Part shown: positions 56,301 to 64,000 of the stretch, in pieces
Layout of the letters: every line of letters begins with the position of its first letter
How positions within the stretch are numbered: the stretch's first letter is position 1
Assembly (NCBI GenBank): GCA_036435485.1
Contig: CM071598.1
Location: forward strand, 138,674,148 to 138,738,147
Origin: Saposhnikovia divaricata
Taxonomy: Eukaryota; Streptophyta; Magnoliopsida; Apiales; Apiaceae
DNA length: 64,000 nt
Direction: 5' to 3'
Made by a program: the position numbers and the translations under genes
The notes under the pieces: model-generated
The model's database searches: none
What the model was told of the DNA's origin: nothing
What the model saw: only the letters and a program-made list of their open reading frames with translations

Positions 56301-58144
56301 CTCCCTTCCCATGACAACCACTCATTTAACGGTAACGGAATTTAATCTACCACAACATATGTCTCCAAGTGAGGTTCCATTCATCTCTGTCTATCCAATT
56401 AAATCTCGTACTAGTTTGTACTCGAGCATTTACATACATACATATTGGCACTCCCTTAATAAACCAAATTACCCAATTCATATAAACCATGTTTCCCTAC
56501 ATTTACACAAAATCAAGCATACCGAAAATTTCACCACACAATAAACCGACAAACTATTACGATTTCGATAATCAATTATAGCACACACCATGACTCACCG
56601 CAGTTTCCCCTGAACTGAACCACCCAAATTTGAACCACAGTAGCTCGACTACAAGGAACAAAAGAAACAGAACACGGGCTGCTATGCTCTTTCCATAAAA
56701 CTTTAAACCAACCAAGCTAACCACACATTTAACTATTCGACTACAAGAAATCAAGGCACCAGAGATTAGCATAGAATCACGCCGAACAACAGCTCGAAAG
56801 CAAGCAGAACAGGACAGGCTGCGTCAAAATTTTTAGAGAAATAAACCAAGCAAACCAACTCTTGACCACCCACCCTACCTTCGACTTAACCAGCAAAATT
56901 GCAGCTTAAATTCACGCATAAAACAAAGATTAAAACAGCTAACAAAGCTTCTTCTAACATCAGTCCAAAATAATAACGACCCAACTTGAATCAGTTCACA
57001 TAGTTGTTAACCAACACCAAAACTCAAAACTCAACTAACAATCAGCGACATTTGCGATTAACAAGGAAAACTTTGATTACAAAACCCACTGCAATAAAAC
57101 ACCCAGCATACATACGCACGCACTGTATTGATTTCACGAACCCACACACACCTGTTATACCTACTTCAAACCACAGCACAGAGGATCGACACACCAGGGA
57201 CGCAGTAATGATGAACCCAGCAAGGTTAGAATATAGACTCTCGTATTTTATAATACACCCAGACGAAGTACAACACAGGGGAAAGCTAACCCACCACACA
57301 ACAACATACGGCTGAGCAACTCACGCCACAAACTAACACCTCTAGCAAATACACACGCACACACGCTGCTCTACACTCACATACTACGTTCGTAACTGAC
57401 ACAGACGAAGGAGAGATTTTGAGATTGTGTAAGAGAAGAGATGACTCGGTAAAAGTCGAGAGAGGGAGAGAATTTTCCAGAATGCTCGAGAGAACACGCC
57501 CAAAAACAGAGCTGAAGAACTGGGTTTTGGGAAAATGAGATGAAATTAGGGATTTAAATGATTAAAAGGTGCTTTAGTAAATCAATAATACTGAAAACAA
57601 AATATAAATCAATTAATTAAAAATTGAATTTAAATGGAAAATAAATGAAAAATAAATCTTTTCATTTTTTTTTTTAAAATAAGGAGTACAAAATTACGGA
57701 CACCCACATATTTTTAAAATATCTTTAGGATAAAAATGAATTAAATATGAATTTTACAAGTTTTGATCCTTTAAAAGAAATAAAACTCCTAAAATCATTT
57801 TAAAATATTTAAATACCCAAAATAATACATCCAATAATTTTAAAAACTAAATATTTACACAAAGATAATATTACAAAAAATTTCATGATTTTTAACAACT
57901 TCTATGATTTTATAAAAATCGCAAAAGATCAATACTGCACATTTTAATAGATTTTAATCATAAAAATTCAAATAAAAATAAAATAAAATGCACGGACTCG
58001 CATTTCTCATATACATCATCATAGAAGCATGTATACATGATGTCACCTATATTTAACCTAAAAAAAAAAAATTCACATCGTATAATCCACATTTAACATT
58101 AAATAACAATATTTATAATTACGATATTTTTCTAGGGCGTTATA
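53334..58144 (-). repeat. LARD 5' LTR (4811 bp)
   Basis: A near-identical copy of 45477-50287 at an offset of 7857 bases; it includes the second copy of the short ORF (53621-53713, minus). Confidence 0.92.
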
Positions 58145-58149
58145 GTTAC

Positions 58150-58335
58150 CTCTAGGTACTTTTTATTTTATTAGCCAGCAACACAATTTTGGTGAAAGGC
58201 ATTTGTTGCTTAATATGCATATATTTCATCTATGAACATATGAACGACTGCATGCATGATTTTAAGCTTCAAAGCATGATTGCATTATTATATTATTATA
58301 TTCTGTAAAGATAACATCATGATATGTATTTACAG
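58150..58335. other. Right end of the ULP1-splitting intron
   Basis: AT-rich intron tail ending ATGTATTTACAG at 58335, a normal 3' splice site. Confidence 0.7.
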
Positions 58336-58965
58336 GCTCCTCCTGATTTTAATAAAACGGATCAAGAGATAGCTTCCATGGCCACTTTCATTGAACAATA
58401 TCGAAAGCAACTCCATGGAAATGATATTCATTTGTGCAATATTGCGTTCTTTCCGGTTTACACAAGATCGCATTGGTTCCTATTCGTTGTGGACCTTAAC
58501 AATTTCCATCTGTTGATGATTGATCCTATGCGAGACGAGAAGCCTACTACTGGGAGAGATATATACCATGTTGAGTTCTACGTTATGGTAAAAAAAATTG
58601 TTCTTTTTAGTTATGTACTTTATCTATTGGTTCCATGTTCGTTGTAATAATTGTATGTTATATTGTAGGAAAAATTTCTCCCCTACATGCTTCATAGATT
58701 GGATTCAAACTGCTTCCCCGCCAATAGATATTTAAGGGTGAGGGAACCTCAAAGTCATCCTAAACAAGATGGTGGGGTTGATTGTGGCGTGTATGTTTGC
58801 AAGTACATGGATGCCATCCTTCATGGATTAGACTTGGGCCAAGTAAGGTGGCACACTTCCTTGGATGTTACAACCTTCCGGTATCGAATAGCACATGAGA
58901 TCAAATGCGGGGAAGCACGTCAGATGCCTGACACGTCGATCATGCAAAGGTTGACGGGGATGTAG
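58336..58965 (+). CDS. Exons 10-11: catalytic part of the ULP1 protease
   Basis: Exon 10 (58336-58587) carries the catalytic His in TRSHWFLFVVD and the Asp in HLLMIDPMRD. Exon 11 (58669-58965) carries the oxyanion Gln and catalytic Cys in PKQDGGVDCGVYVCKYMDA and ends at TAG 58963-58965. Borders are ATG|GTAAAA and TTGTAG|GAAAA, phase 0. The His-Asp-Cys triad of C48 SUMO proteases is complete. No break is visible in this part, although exon 1 is damaged and the intron upstream has grown to 14.8 kb. Confidence 0.87.
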
Positions 58966-59299
58966 TTTGTTGCTATATTAAGTGTAGTTTAAACTCCTTT
59001 AATGGTGTTCTACCCGGACTTTTGACTTTATTGGATTTGTAATTATTGAACTTTATTGGACATGCTTGTTAGATTTCAGATGTTAGTTAATTTTTTGAAT
59101 TTTTAGTTGTAGTATATGGTTGGATATGATTTTGGTTTGTTGTAGTATGTTTTTTGGTTTGAATGTAGGTTGGTATTGTTAGAATTTTGATTGGATTTGG
59201 CAGGTTTGAATTTTGGAAATGTTTGGTTAGAAAACTGGTTTAAAACAGTTTATCCTGGGCAGGACTAAAACAGATAGAAAGTAGAATTTTTTTCCAGGA
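58966..59299. other. 3' region of the PMD-ULP1 gene
   Basis: T/G-rich, non-coding, with TTTATTGGATTTGTAATTATTG words that could serve polyadenylation. Runs to the internal hairpin pair. Confidence 0.45.
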
Positions 59300-59346
59300 G
59301 CCCGCCATGTTTCATGGAGGGCGTCCGCCATGAAACATGGCGGGCG
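59300..59346. repeat. Hairpin pair between the two convergent MULE genes
   Basis: GCCCGCCATG-TTT-CATGGAGGGC then CCGCCATG-AAA-CATGGCGGGCG. The same hairpin family as at the element ends, midway between the ULP1 stop and the transposase stop. Confidence 0.9.
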
Positions 59347-59613
59347 TTCTGGAAATTTTCTGTTTTCGCAGTTTAGTCACCGAAGTTTGATTTCTTTCAA
59401 ATTTTAAATCAAAGTTTAATATTTTTACACTAAACCTTCTGCCTCTTTTCTATTTTTCCCAAAAAAGAAAGTTTTTTTTAATTTTTTGTTTTAAACATTA
59501 CATTTTCATTGTGAATATTGATAATCCGTAAATAAACAACAAAAACTACTTCATTACATAATAATCCTTTACATTGACAAGATTACATGAAAATTGGAGG
59601 TACTCCATTGCAT
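59347..59613. other. 3' flank of the transposase gene
   Basis: AT-rich, no ORF; downstream region of the minus-strand transposase, with AATAA-like words on the minus strand that could signal polyadenylation. Confidence 0.45.
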
Positions 59614-62067
59614 CTAGGCCAGTTTGCTTGGACAATTTCTCCTATCATGATTTGCTCCTTCCAATCCACATTTTCCACACTTCCGTGATTTCTTCTTTGA
59701 AGTCGACGTCTCAATACCACTTTTGTGTCTTCCCGCTTTCTTTCTTCCTTTAGTTTGTGACATTGGGGGATCCAATATGTGATCATCTTCGCCTTCATGG
59801 TGAAACGACTCGTTCATTCTTACATTGTGTTTCTCTTCTGGAAAAGACTCATTGATGTACACCTTCTCTTTCTCAATTATATCCATCAAGTAATGGTACC
59901 GCGGGACACTAACACTACCAATAGCACCTAAACTTTGAAAGGCATGGCATAATGAACTATACCTTGCCGTTTGTGATTCAAATACATTGACATGCACGGG
60001 ATGGCCATAAGGTAAAGTTCCCGAGGCTTTGTTGCCATTCATTGTCCACCTCACTTTGATACAATCTTCGGGGATTTGCGTTTTTTGTTTCTTATTAAGG
60101 TAACGGATCATATGTCTACAAATCATCCCGGAATTTTCAAATTTCTTACAAGCACATGAAATTTTCCCGTCTATCGCAACGCATAGAGTATAAATTTTTC
60201 TACAATTCTCCGGCACCGTGGACTTTTCTACCAAGTACATCCTAGGAAAATATCTTCCATCATTTTTTACGCTCTTAACAATAAAAGATCCACTTTTTAG
60301 AAGCTCATTTTGAAATTGTTTAAACATCTCTTTTGTGTAAATCGTGGATGCATGAGCCTCCAAAGAAGAATTGTATAATAGTCCCCTTTCCCTGTACTCA
60401 GTCTCGTGGTCGGCTCCAACCTCATTGAGATATTGTTTCTCCAAAGCCTTTTGTGAGTTCTCAATGAATTCTTTCGAACCGGTTGATGCTTTAACATACT
60501 CATCAAAAAAAGAATTCATGGACTCGCTTCTTGAAGTGGTAGTCATTCCGGCGGAAAAAAATTGCTTGGTGTAAGCACGAATCCATTTTCTTCTAATTGC
60601 ATACATCTCATTTAGCCAAACATGATTCCCGAGATCGTACTTTTCAACAAATACCTCCCAACTACCTTCAAATTCGGTAGGTGACAAAGACTTGTACACA
60701 CATGAGTTAAAATCTTTCTTAAAATCCGGAAATTGAGTATACAAAGAAGACAACTTCTCGGGAAACTTTTGACTTATATGCCACATACAATATGTATGAT
60801 TTGTTTGTGGCATGACCGCGGCAATAGCATTTGACAAAGCAATGTCTTGATCGGTAATAATCGTAACGGGATGTTTGTTGTCAACGGCTTCCAACCATGT
60901 TTCCAAAACCCATTTGTAAGATGTTTCTTCCTCGTCCCTTACAAGTGCAAATCCAAACAAGATGTTTTGGTAATGGTGGTTCACACCCGTAATAGGTATA
61001 AAAGGCATGCAATACCTATTAGTCCAATAAGTCGAGTCGAAGGTTATCACGTCTCCAAAATTCTTGTACGCATTAAGCGACCGAGAATCAACCCACACCA
61101 AACCCCTAACACGATTCACCTCGTCCACATCCACTCGATAAAGGAAATGACCACCACAAGCTTCTTTCAATTCTTGTAGCAAAGCCAAACCACAATCCGC
61201 ATCACCGGAATCAAACACCCGTTATCGAATGTCGCGTAGGACATTACGTATGTCTTTACTAGAATAACCAAGATTTTGAATACCACCACATGCCTCACTA
61301 AGAAATTTCATTATTTTCACGGTCTCGATCCCCGATTTGTGAAACAACTCAATAATCGATCAGGTAAACGAATCTATGTTATGCGACCTTCGTATGAATT
61401 GTACTTTATCCGGTGTAACTATGCCATGATTGTGTTCTAAGTTGACCGAAGTTACTTCCCATTTGTTCAAATTCAATTTATGAGTGACACACATCCGAGC
61501 TTCACAATTAGTTCGACTAATAAAATCTCTTGTCCGCTTCCCTTTATCCATATCACCCGGTGTCTTCGGACCTTGTCTCCCACCCTTCCGACAAATATAC
61601 ATCCGCGATGCAAGATCATCAACATCTTTATGTTTATGAGTGCTCCTAATAATTATCTCAAACCCCACCTTACGACCATAATTTTTATAAAATAATTCCG
61701 CTTCTTGTAAAGAATCAAATTGCATACCAACACGAGGCACTTCATCATTCATATTTGCAAAAAAAGATCCAATATTTTCTTCTCCAATATTAGCTTTATC
61801 ATTGTCATGACCATCAATATCAACCTTTTTTCCATTATTAACATCTTCATCACTATCGATAATTATTTTTTCTTTACCCTTCAAAGTAGAAGCATCACCA
61901 GAGTTTTTACCAACATTATCATCAACATCTATTGTTTCAAGAATTTCAACACCATTTTCATCAAAAAGTTTACGATAAACTCTTTTACTTCGAACGGGAG
62001 TTACATAATTAAACTCGTTATGATCACTAGAAGAGTTAGAATCATAATTAAATAAATAAGAGGCCAT
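59614..62067 (-). pseudogene. mudrA-like: MURA-type transposase of the FAR1/FHY3 family, two in-frame stops
   Basis: ATG at 62067 (MASYLFNYDSN), then an acidic region. The FAR1-type zinc finger follows (YKNYGRKVGFEI, MYICRKGG, TNCEARMCV, LEHNHG), then TGA at 61360-61362 and TAA near 61225 within one continuous frame. The MULE DDE domain has VITFDSTYWTN, ITDQDIALSNAI and CMWH (the C-x2-H of this family). A SWIM finger (ISCACKKFENSGMICRHM) and a C-terminal zinc knuckle (CGKCGLEGANHDRRNC) complete the order. The transposase would bind the element ends and cut and paste the DNA. It is transcribed from near the right end toward the ULP1 gene. The nonsense codons make this copy inactive unless read through. 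Confidence 0.92.
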
Positions 62068-62355
62068 GAAAATTCTAACCTTATTTTTTTGCTCTCCAAA
62101 GATGAAAAAAGAAGCTGAAAAAACTGTGCAGTTTGAAAAAAAAAGGCTGGCAAGTTGGAACAAAAGACTGGAAATTTATGAAGATCATGGAGGGGAGTTA
62201 GAATCATAATTAAATAAATAAGAGGCCATGAAAATTCTAACCTTATTTTTTTGCTCTCCAAAGATGAAAAAAGAAGCTGAAAAACTGTGTAGTTTGGAAA
62301 AAAAAAGGTTGGAAAGTTGGAACAAAAGACTGGAAAGTTAAAAAAATCATGGAGG
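62035..62355. repeat. Tandem ~160-bp duplication over the transposase start
   Basis: 62035-62195 and 62196-62355 are near copies, both containing ATCATAATTAAATAAATAAG, the ATG context (GGCCATGAAAATTC on plus) and a GCTCTCCAAAGATG stretch. The upstream copy therefore carries a second start codon with the first few codons. Confidence 0.85.
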
Positions 62356-62363
62356 GTATCCGG

Positions 62364-62435
62364 GGCGCCCGCCATGTTTCATGGAGGGCGCGCCCGCCAT
62401 GTTTCATGGAGGGCGTCCGCCATGTTTCATGGCGG
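62364..62435. repeat. Three hairpin units at the right end of the MULE
   Basis: GCGCCCGCCATG-TTT-CATGGAGGGCGC, GCCCGCCATG-TTT-CATGGAGGGC and CCGCCATG-TTT-CATGGCGGG, followed by the terminal inverted repeat. Confidence 0.9.
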
Positions 62436-62447
62436 GTAGACAGATCA

Positions 62448-62482
62448 GGGGGATATCCAACGGGGGCTGTGGAACGTGCCCC
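62448..62482 (-). repeat. Right terminal inverted repeat of the giant MULE
   Basis: The minus strand reads GGGGCACGTTCC... then CCCCCGTTGGATATCCCCC; see the left repeat. The target duplication ATTTATCTT follows at 62483-62491. Confidence 0.7.
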
Positions 62483-62491
62483 ATTTATCTT

Positions 62492-62793
62492 TAACTAGTA
62501 ATATGCCCGTGCTTCGCACATAGAGTATAGTAATTTTCCAAAAAATATGTAAATAAAGATAATATTTTTTCCCAAATAATTTCCTTTTATAGATAAATAA
62601 AATGTTAATAAAATAATAAATACTAAAATATTTTAGCTATCATATAATGATTCTCCTAAATAAATTTAGAAACTTCAAAACGATAAAAACTTTTAAACTT
62701 TTTTGTTATTAATTTTTTATAATTTTCTTGGTTTTATTGAATAAAAATTTTATAACTTGTATTACATAATATATAACTCGTAGGTAATAATTC
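62492..62793. other. Right flank of the MULE
   Basis: Starts TAACTAGTAATATGCCCGTG, a motif I associate with an end of a dispersed plant repeat; the rest is AT-rich without a gene. Confidence 0.4.
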
Positions 62794-62861
62794 GTATGTA
62801 TAGCAATTCTACATTCTTATGTTTCTCGGGAAACATAAGAATGTAAAATTGCTATACATAC
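62794..62861. repeat. Near-perfect hairpin with 32-base arms and a 4-base loop
   Basis: Arms 62794-62825 and 62830-62861 pair with one mismatch around TCGG. It could be a tiny MITE remnant or a small-RNA foldback; nothing distinguishes these here. Confidence 0.85.
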
Positions 62862-62951
62862 TCTCACACACAAATAGATCATGTTAATGGGCGAACTTCT
62901 AACATGTTTGTGAGTAGTACCCAGACACTTAAACAATGACAATAGACTTAA

Positions 62952-63599
62952 GGGACTATTTGTTAAATCTGAATAATATTTTCTGAAAAATTAAGATTCT
63001 GGATGGATAATAAATTTGAATGTTGAATGATTGGTATTGTTTGATAAATTTTTAAATTTTCTGAATGGTCATAGTTACCTATTTTATCCTGATGTTAATA
63101 ACATTTGTTTTTAATGCATTATATATGGCTAGATAATATAAATAATATATATTTTTAAATAATTTAATAAAATTTTATTTTTAGCAGAATAATAATTTTC
63201 GAAAAACTATACTTATAATTTAAAAAGTTCCAGAAGGAAAATATAATTTCTATATATATATATATATAATTTATTTAGTTGATTAAATAAACATACATAT
63301 TGTCATATTGTACAGTAAATAAACAAATAAAGTTAAAATGATATTTTTTCCATCCAAAATTAATGAAAATAAGTGTAATATATTTAGGCTAAAAATGGTC
63401 AGCAAAGTTACCCGTAGGAGCAAAGTTAATAGTAGGTGATTTGTAGGGTAATAAGTATTTGAACCAGTGTAGTCGTCCAGCGTCCATCCAGAAAATTTGG
63501 CATCATCCAGATTTTAAAAATAACACTCAAACAACCTGAATAGAAAATACAGAACCATTCCATCCAAATTCTTCTGTTCAGTTATAAACAAATGACCCC
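62952..63599. mobile_element. PIF/Harbinger-like MITE (648 bp)
   Basis: TAA target duplications lie at 62949-62951 and 63600-63602. Terminal inverted repeats are GGGACTATTTGTTAAATCTGA on the left (shown to 21 for alignment as 20 plus A) and GGGGTCATTTGTTTATAACT on the right (minus). Subterminal TCTGGATGGA and TCCATCCAGA pair. It contains an AT dinucleotide run at ~63252-63270 and no transposase. Confidence 0.7.
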
Positions 63600-63602
63600 T
63601 AA

Positions 63603-64000
63603 ATAACCCACCTTTTCATCATCACATCAGTTATTGTATAAAATAAATATGAAATTTCTAGAAATCAGGGAAATAAAAGAAAAACTTCATCAGATACCAT
63701 GTTCGTGGTACTTGTGTTTCTCCATTCTCAAAATCAATTAATATTTGAAAACTTGTGAAGAGAATTAGGCCTTGAAAGGCAACGTACAAAACAAATGTAC
63801 ATGTGCGAAAATTTGGTTTAGACAGATACAAACCCACTGAAAGGCATATGATGTAGCCTATTTGTATTTTAAGGATACAACTCAACTTAAACAAGATTGT
63901 AGTAGTGAATAGTATATAGACTGTCACAAGAAATCTCAGATTGTATTATATGTCAGAAGAAAAAGATCAAAGTCAATCTACAGACTTGAAGAATTACTAC
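63603..64000. other. Unannotated right edge
   Basis: AT-rich. One 89-codon minus-strand ORF (63658-63927) has hydrophobic stretches but no recognisable motif, and I do not call it a gene. Confidence 0.4.

Larger units (their letters stand above)
45477..58144 (-). mobile_element. LARD-type (large retrotransposon derivative) LTR element, 12.7 kb
   Basis: The target duplication GTTAC lies at 45472-45476 and 58145-58149. The two LTRs are 4811 bp each. An initiator tRNA-Met type primer site adjoins the right LTR and a polypurine tract the left. The 3.05-kb internal region has no gag-pol. The end next to the polypurine tract (GAGGACAGAATCCTATTAAGG, minus, split at 20 bases) resembles the integrase-tail/PPT region of Tekay elements, so it probably moves with Tekay proteins. 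I noticed about five substitutions plus homopolymer-length changes between LTRs, so it is very young. It lies in an intron of the PMD-ULP1 gene, antisense to it. Confidence 0.92.
38621..58965 (+). pseudogene. Plant mobile domain - ULP1 protease fusion gene of the MULE (split gene)
   Basis: Coding exons by GT-AG borders: 38621-40013, 40172-40441, 41659-41730, 42287-42355, 42447-42515, 42605-42667, 42763-42816, 42903-43016, 43116-43505, 58336-58587, 58669-58965. Every junction after the first exon is phase 0 and every exon stays open, which strongly supports one gene. Order: plant mobile domain, Pro/Thr linker with a triplicated exon, ULP1 protease. PMD proteins act in silencing and genome stability when host-encoded; ULP1 proteases remove SUMO. 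Two breaks lie in exon 1: TAG at 38693-38695 and a small deletion/frameshift near 38870. A 12.7-kb LARD sits in the intron at 43506-58335. It reads convergently with the transposase gene. Confidence 0.82.
32889..62482. mobile_element. Giant Mutator-like element (29.6 kb) with transposase and PMD-ULP1 gene
   Basis: Near-matching 9-bp target duplications are TTTTATCTT (32880-32888) and ATTTATCTT (62483-62491). Aligning 35 bases at each end gives 24 matches, including GGATATCCCCC and CCCCCG. Inside are a FAR1-type MURA transposase (minus) and a convergent long gene combining a plant mobile domain with a ULP1 protease (plus). Hairpin clusters lie at the ends and between modules. A 12.7-kb LARD is inserted in it; without that the element would be ~16.9 kb. 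ULP1-like genes inside MULEs are known (Kaonashi elements); the size, the PMD-ULP1 arrangement and the hairpins are the unusual points. Both genes contain disabling changes, so this copy is probably not autonomous. Confidence 0.82.

Noticed and set aside
45477..58144. A segmental tandem duplication
   Set aside because: The two 4.8-kb copies are bounded by a 5-bp target duplication with PBS and PPT at the inner borders, so they are LTRs.
63658..63927. 89-codon minus-strand ORF
   Set aside because: No recognisable domain, weak start context, AT-rich sequence; could be chance.

Overview
The window is nuclear DNA of a flowering plant, most likely a eudicot. The evidence is plant-type LTR retrotransposons primed by initiator tRNA-Met, a FAR1/MULE transposase, plant mobile domain and ULP1 coding sequence, GT-AG introns and a captured chloroplast-SRP54 exon. 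I cannot name the species. Almost everything is transposable-element DNA, nested several layers deep. I see no complete ordinary host gene, no rRNA or tRNA gene and no CRISPR array.

Region 1 (1-20092, plus strand) is a Ty3/Gypsy chromovirus of Tekay/Del type with very long LTRs (3' LTR 16602-20092, 3.49 kb; the 5' LTR runs off the left edge). It carries an extra ORF before gag, then gag-protease, RT-RNase H and integrase-chromodomain. Its polyprotein is split by a very young Ty1/Copia element (3927-8980, minus, TSD AGTGT) and by an antisense solo LTR of a related element (10817-15369, TSD CTGAG). It also has a stop in gag and a frameshift in integrase.

Region 2 (20093-27905) is an older Ty3/Gypsy Tat-type element on the minus strand: 5' LTR 27258-27905, broken gag-pol 27165-21464, a ~90-bp hairpin tandem array, and an opposite-strand ORF that the Tekay element cut into.

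Region 3 (27906-32888) is small-element territory: nested MITEs, a Stowaway-like MITE, an 893-bp hAT-type element with an 8-bp TSD, a 5'-truncated RTE-type LINE with a 13-bp TSD, and a doubtful gene fragment.

Region 4 (32889-62482, 29.6 kb) is the most notable object: a giant Mutator-like element with 9-bp near-matching TSDs (32880-32888 and 62483-62491). It encodes a MURA/FAR1 transposase (62067-59614, minus) and, convergent with it, a long intron-rich gene (38621-58965, plus) whose exons join in phase into a plant mobile domain, a proline-rich linker and a ULP1 cysteine protease with an intact catalytic triad. Eleven short CCATG-TTT-CATGG-type hairpins sit at both ends and at two internal module borders. 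Intron 1 holds an antisense chimeric fragment of chloroplast SRP54. The intron inside the protease domain holds a 12.7-kb coding-poor LTR element (45477-58144, LARD type, 4811-bp LTRs, TSD GTTAC).

Region 5 (62492-64000) is flanking AT-rich DNA with a near-perfect 32-bp-arm hairpin and a PIF/Harbinger-like MITE.

Insertion order from nesting: Tat, then Tekay, then Copia and the solo LTR; separately the giant MULE, then the LARD. A further pattern links three long-LTR elements: each LTR holds a short ORF about 0.4 kb before its 3' end, just after a GCTCAC-CTTGCTT-like motif, and followed by a plausible splice donor.
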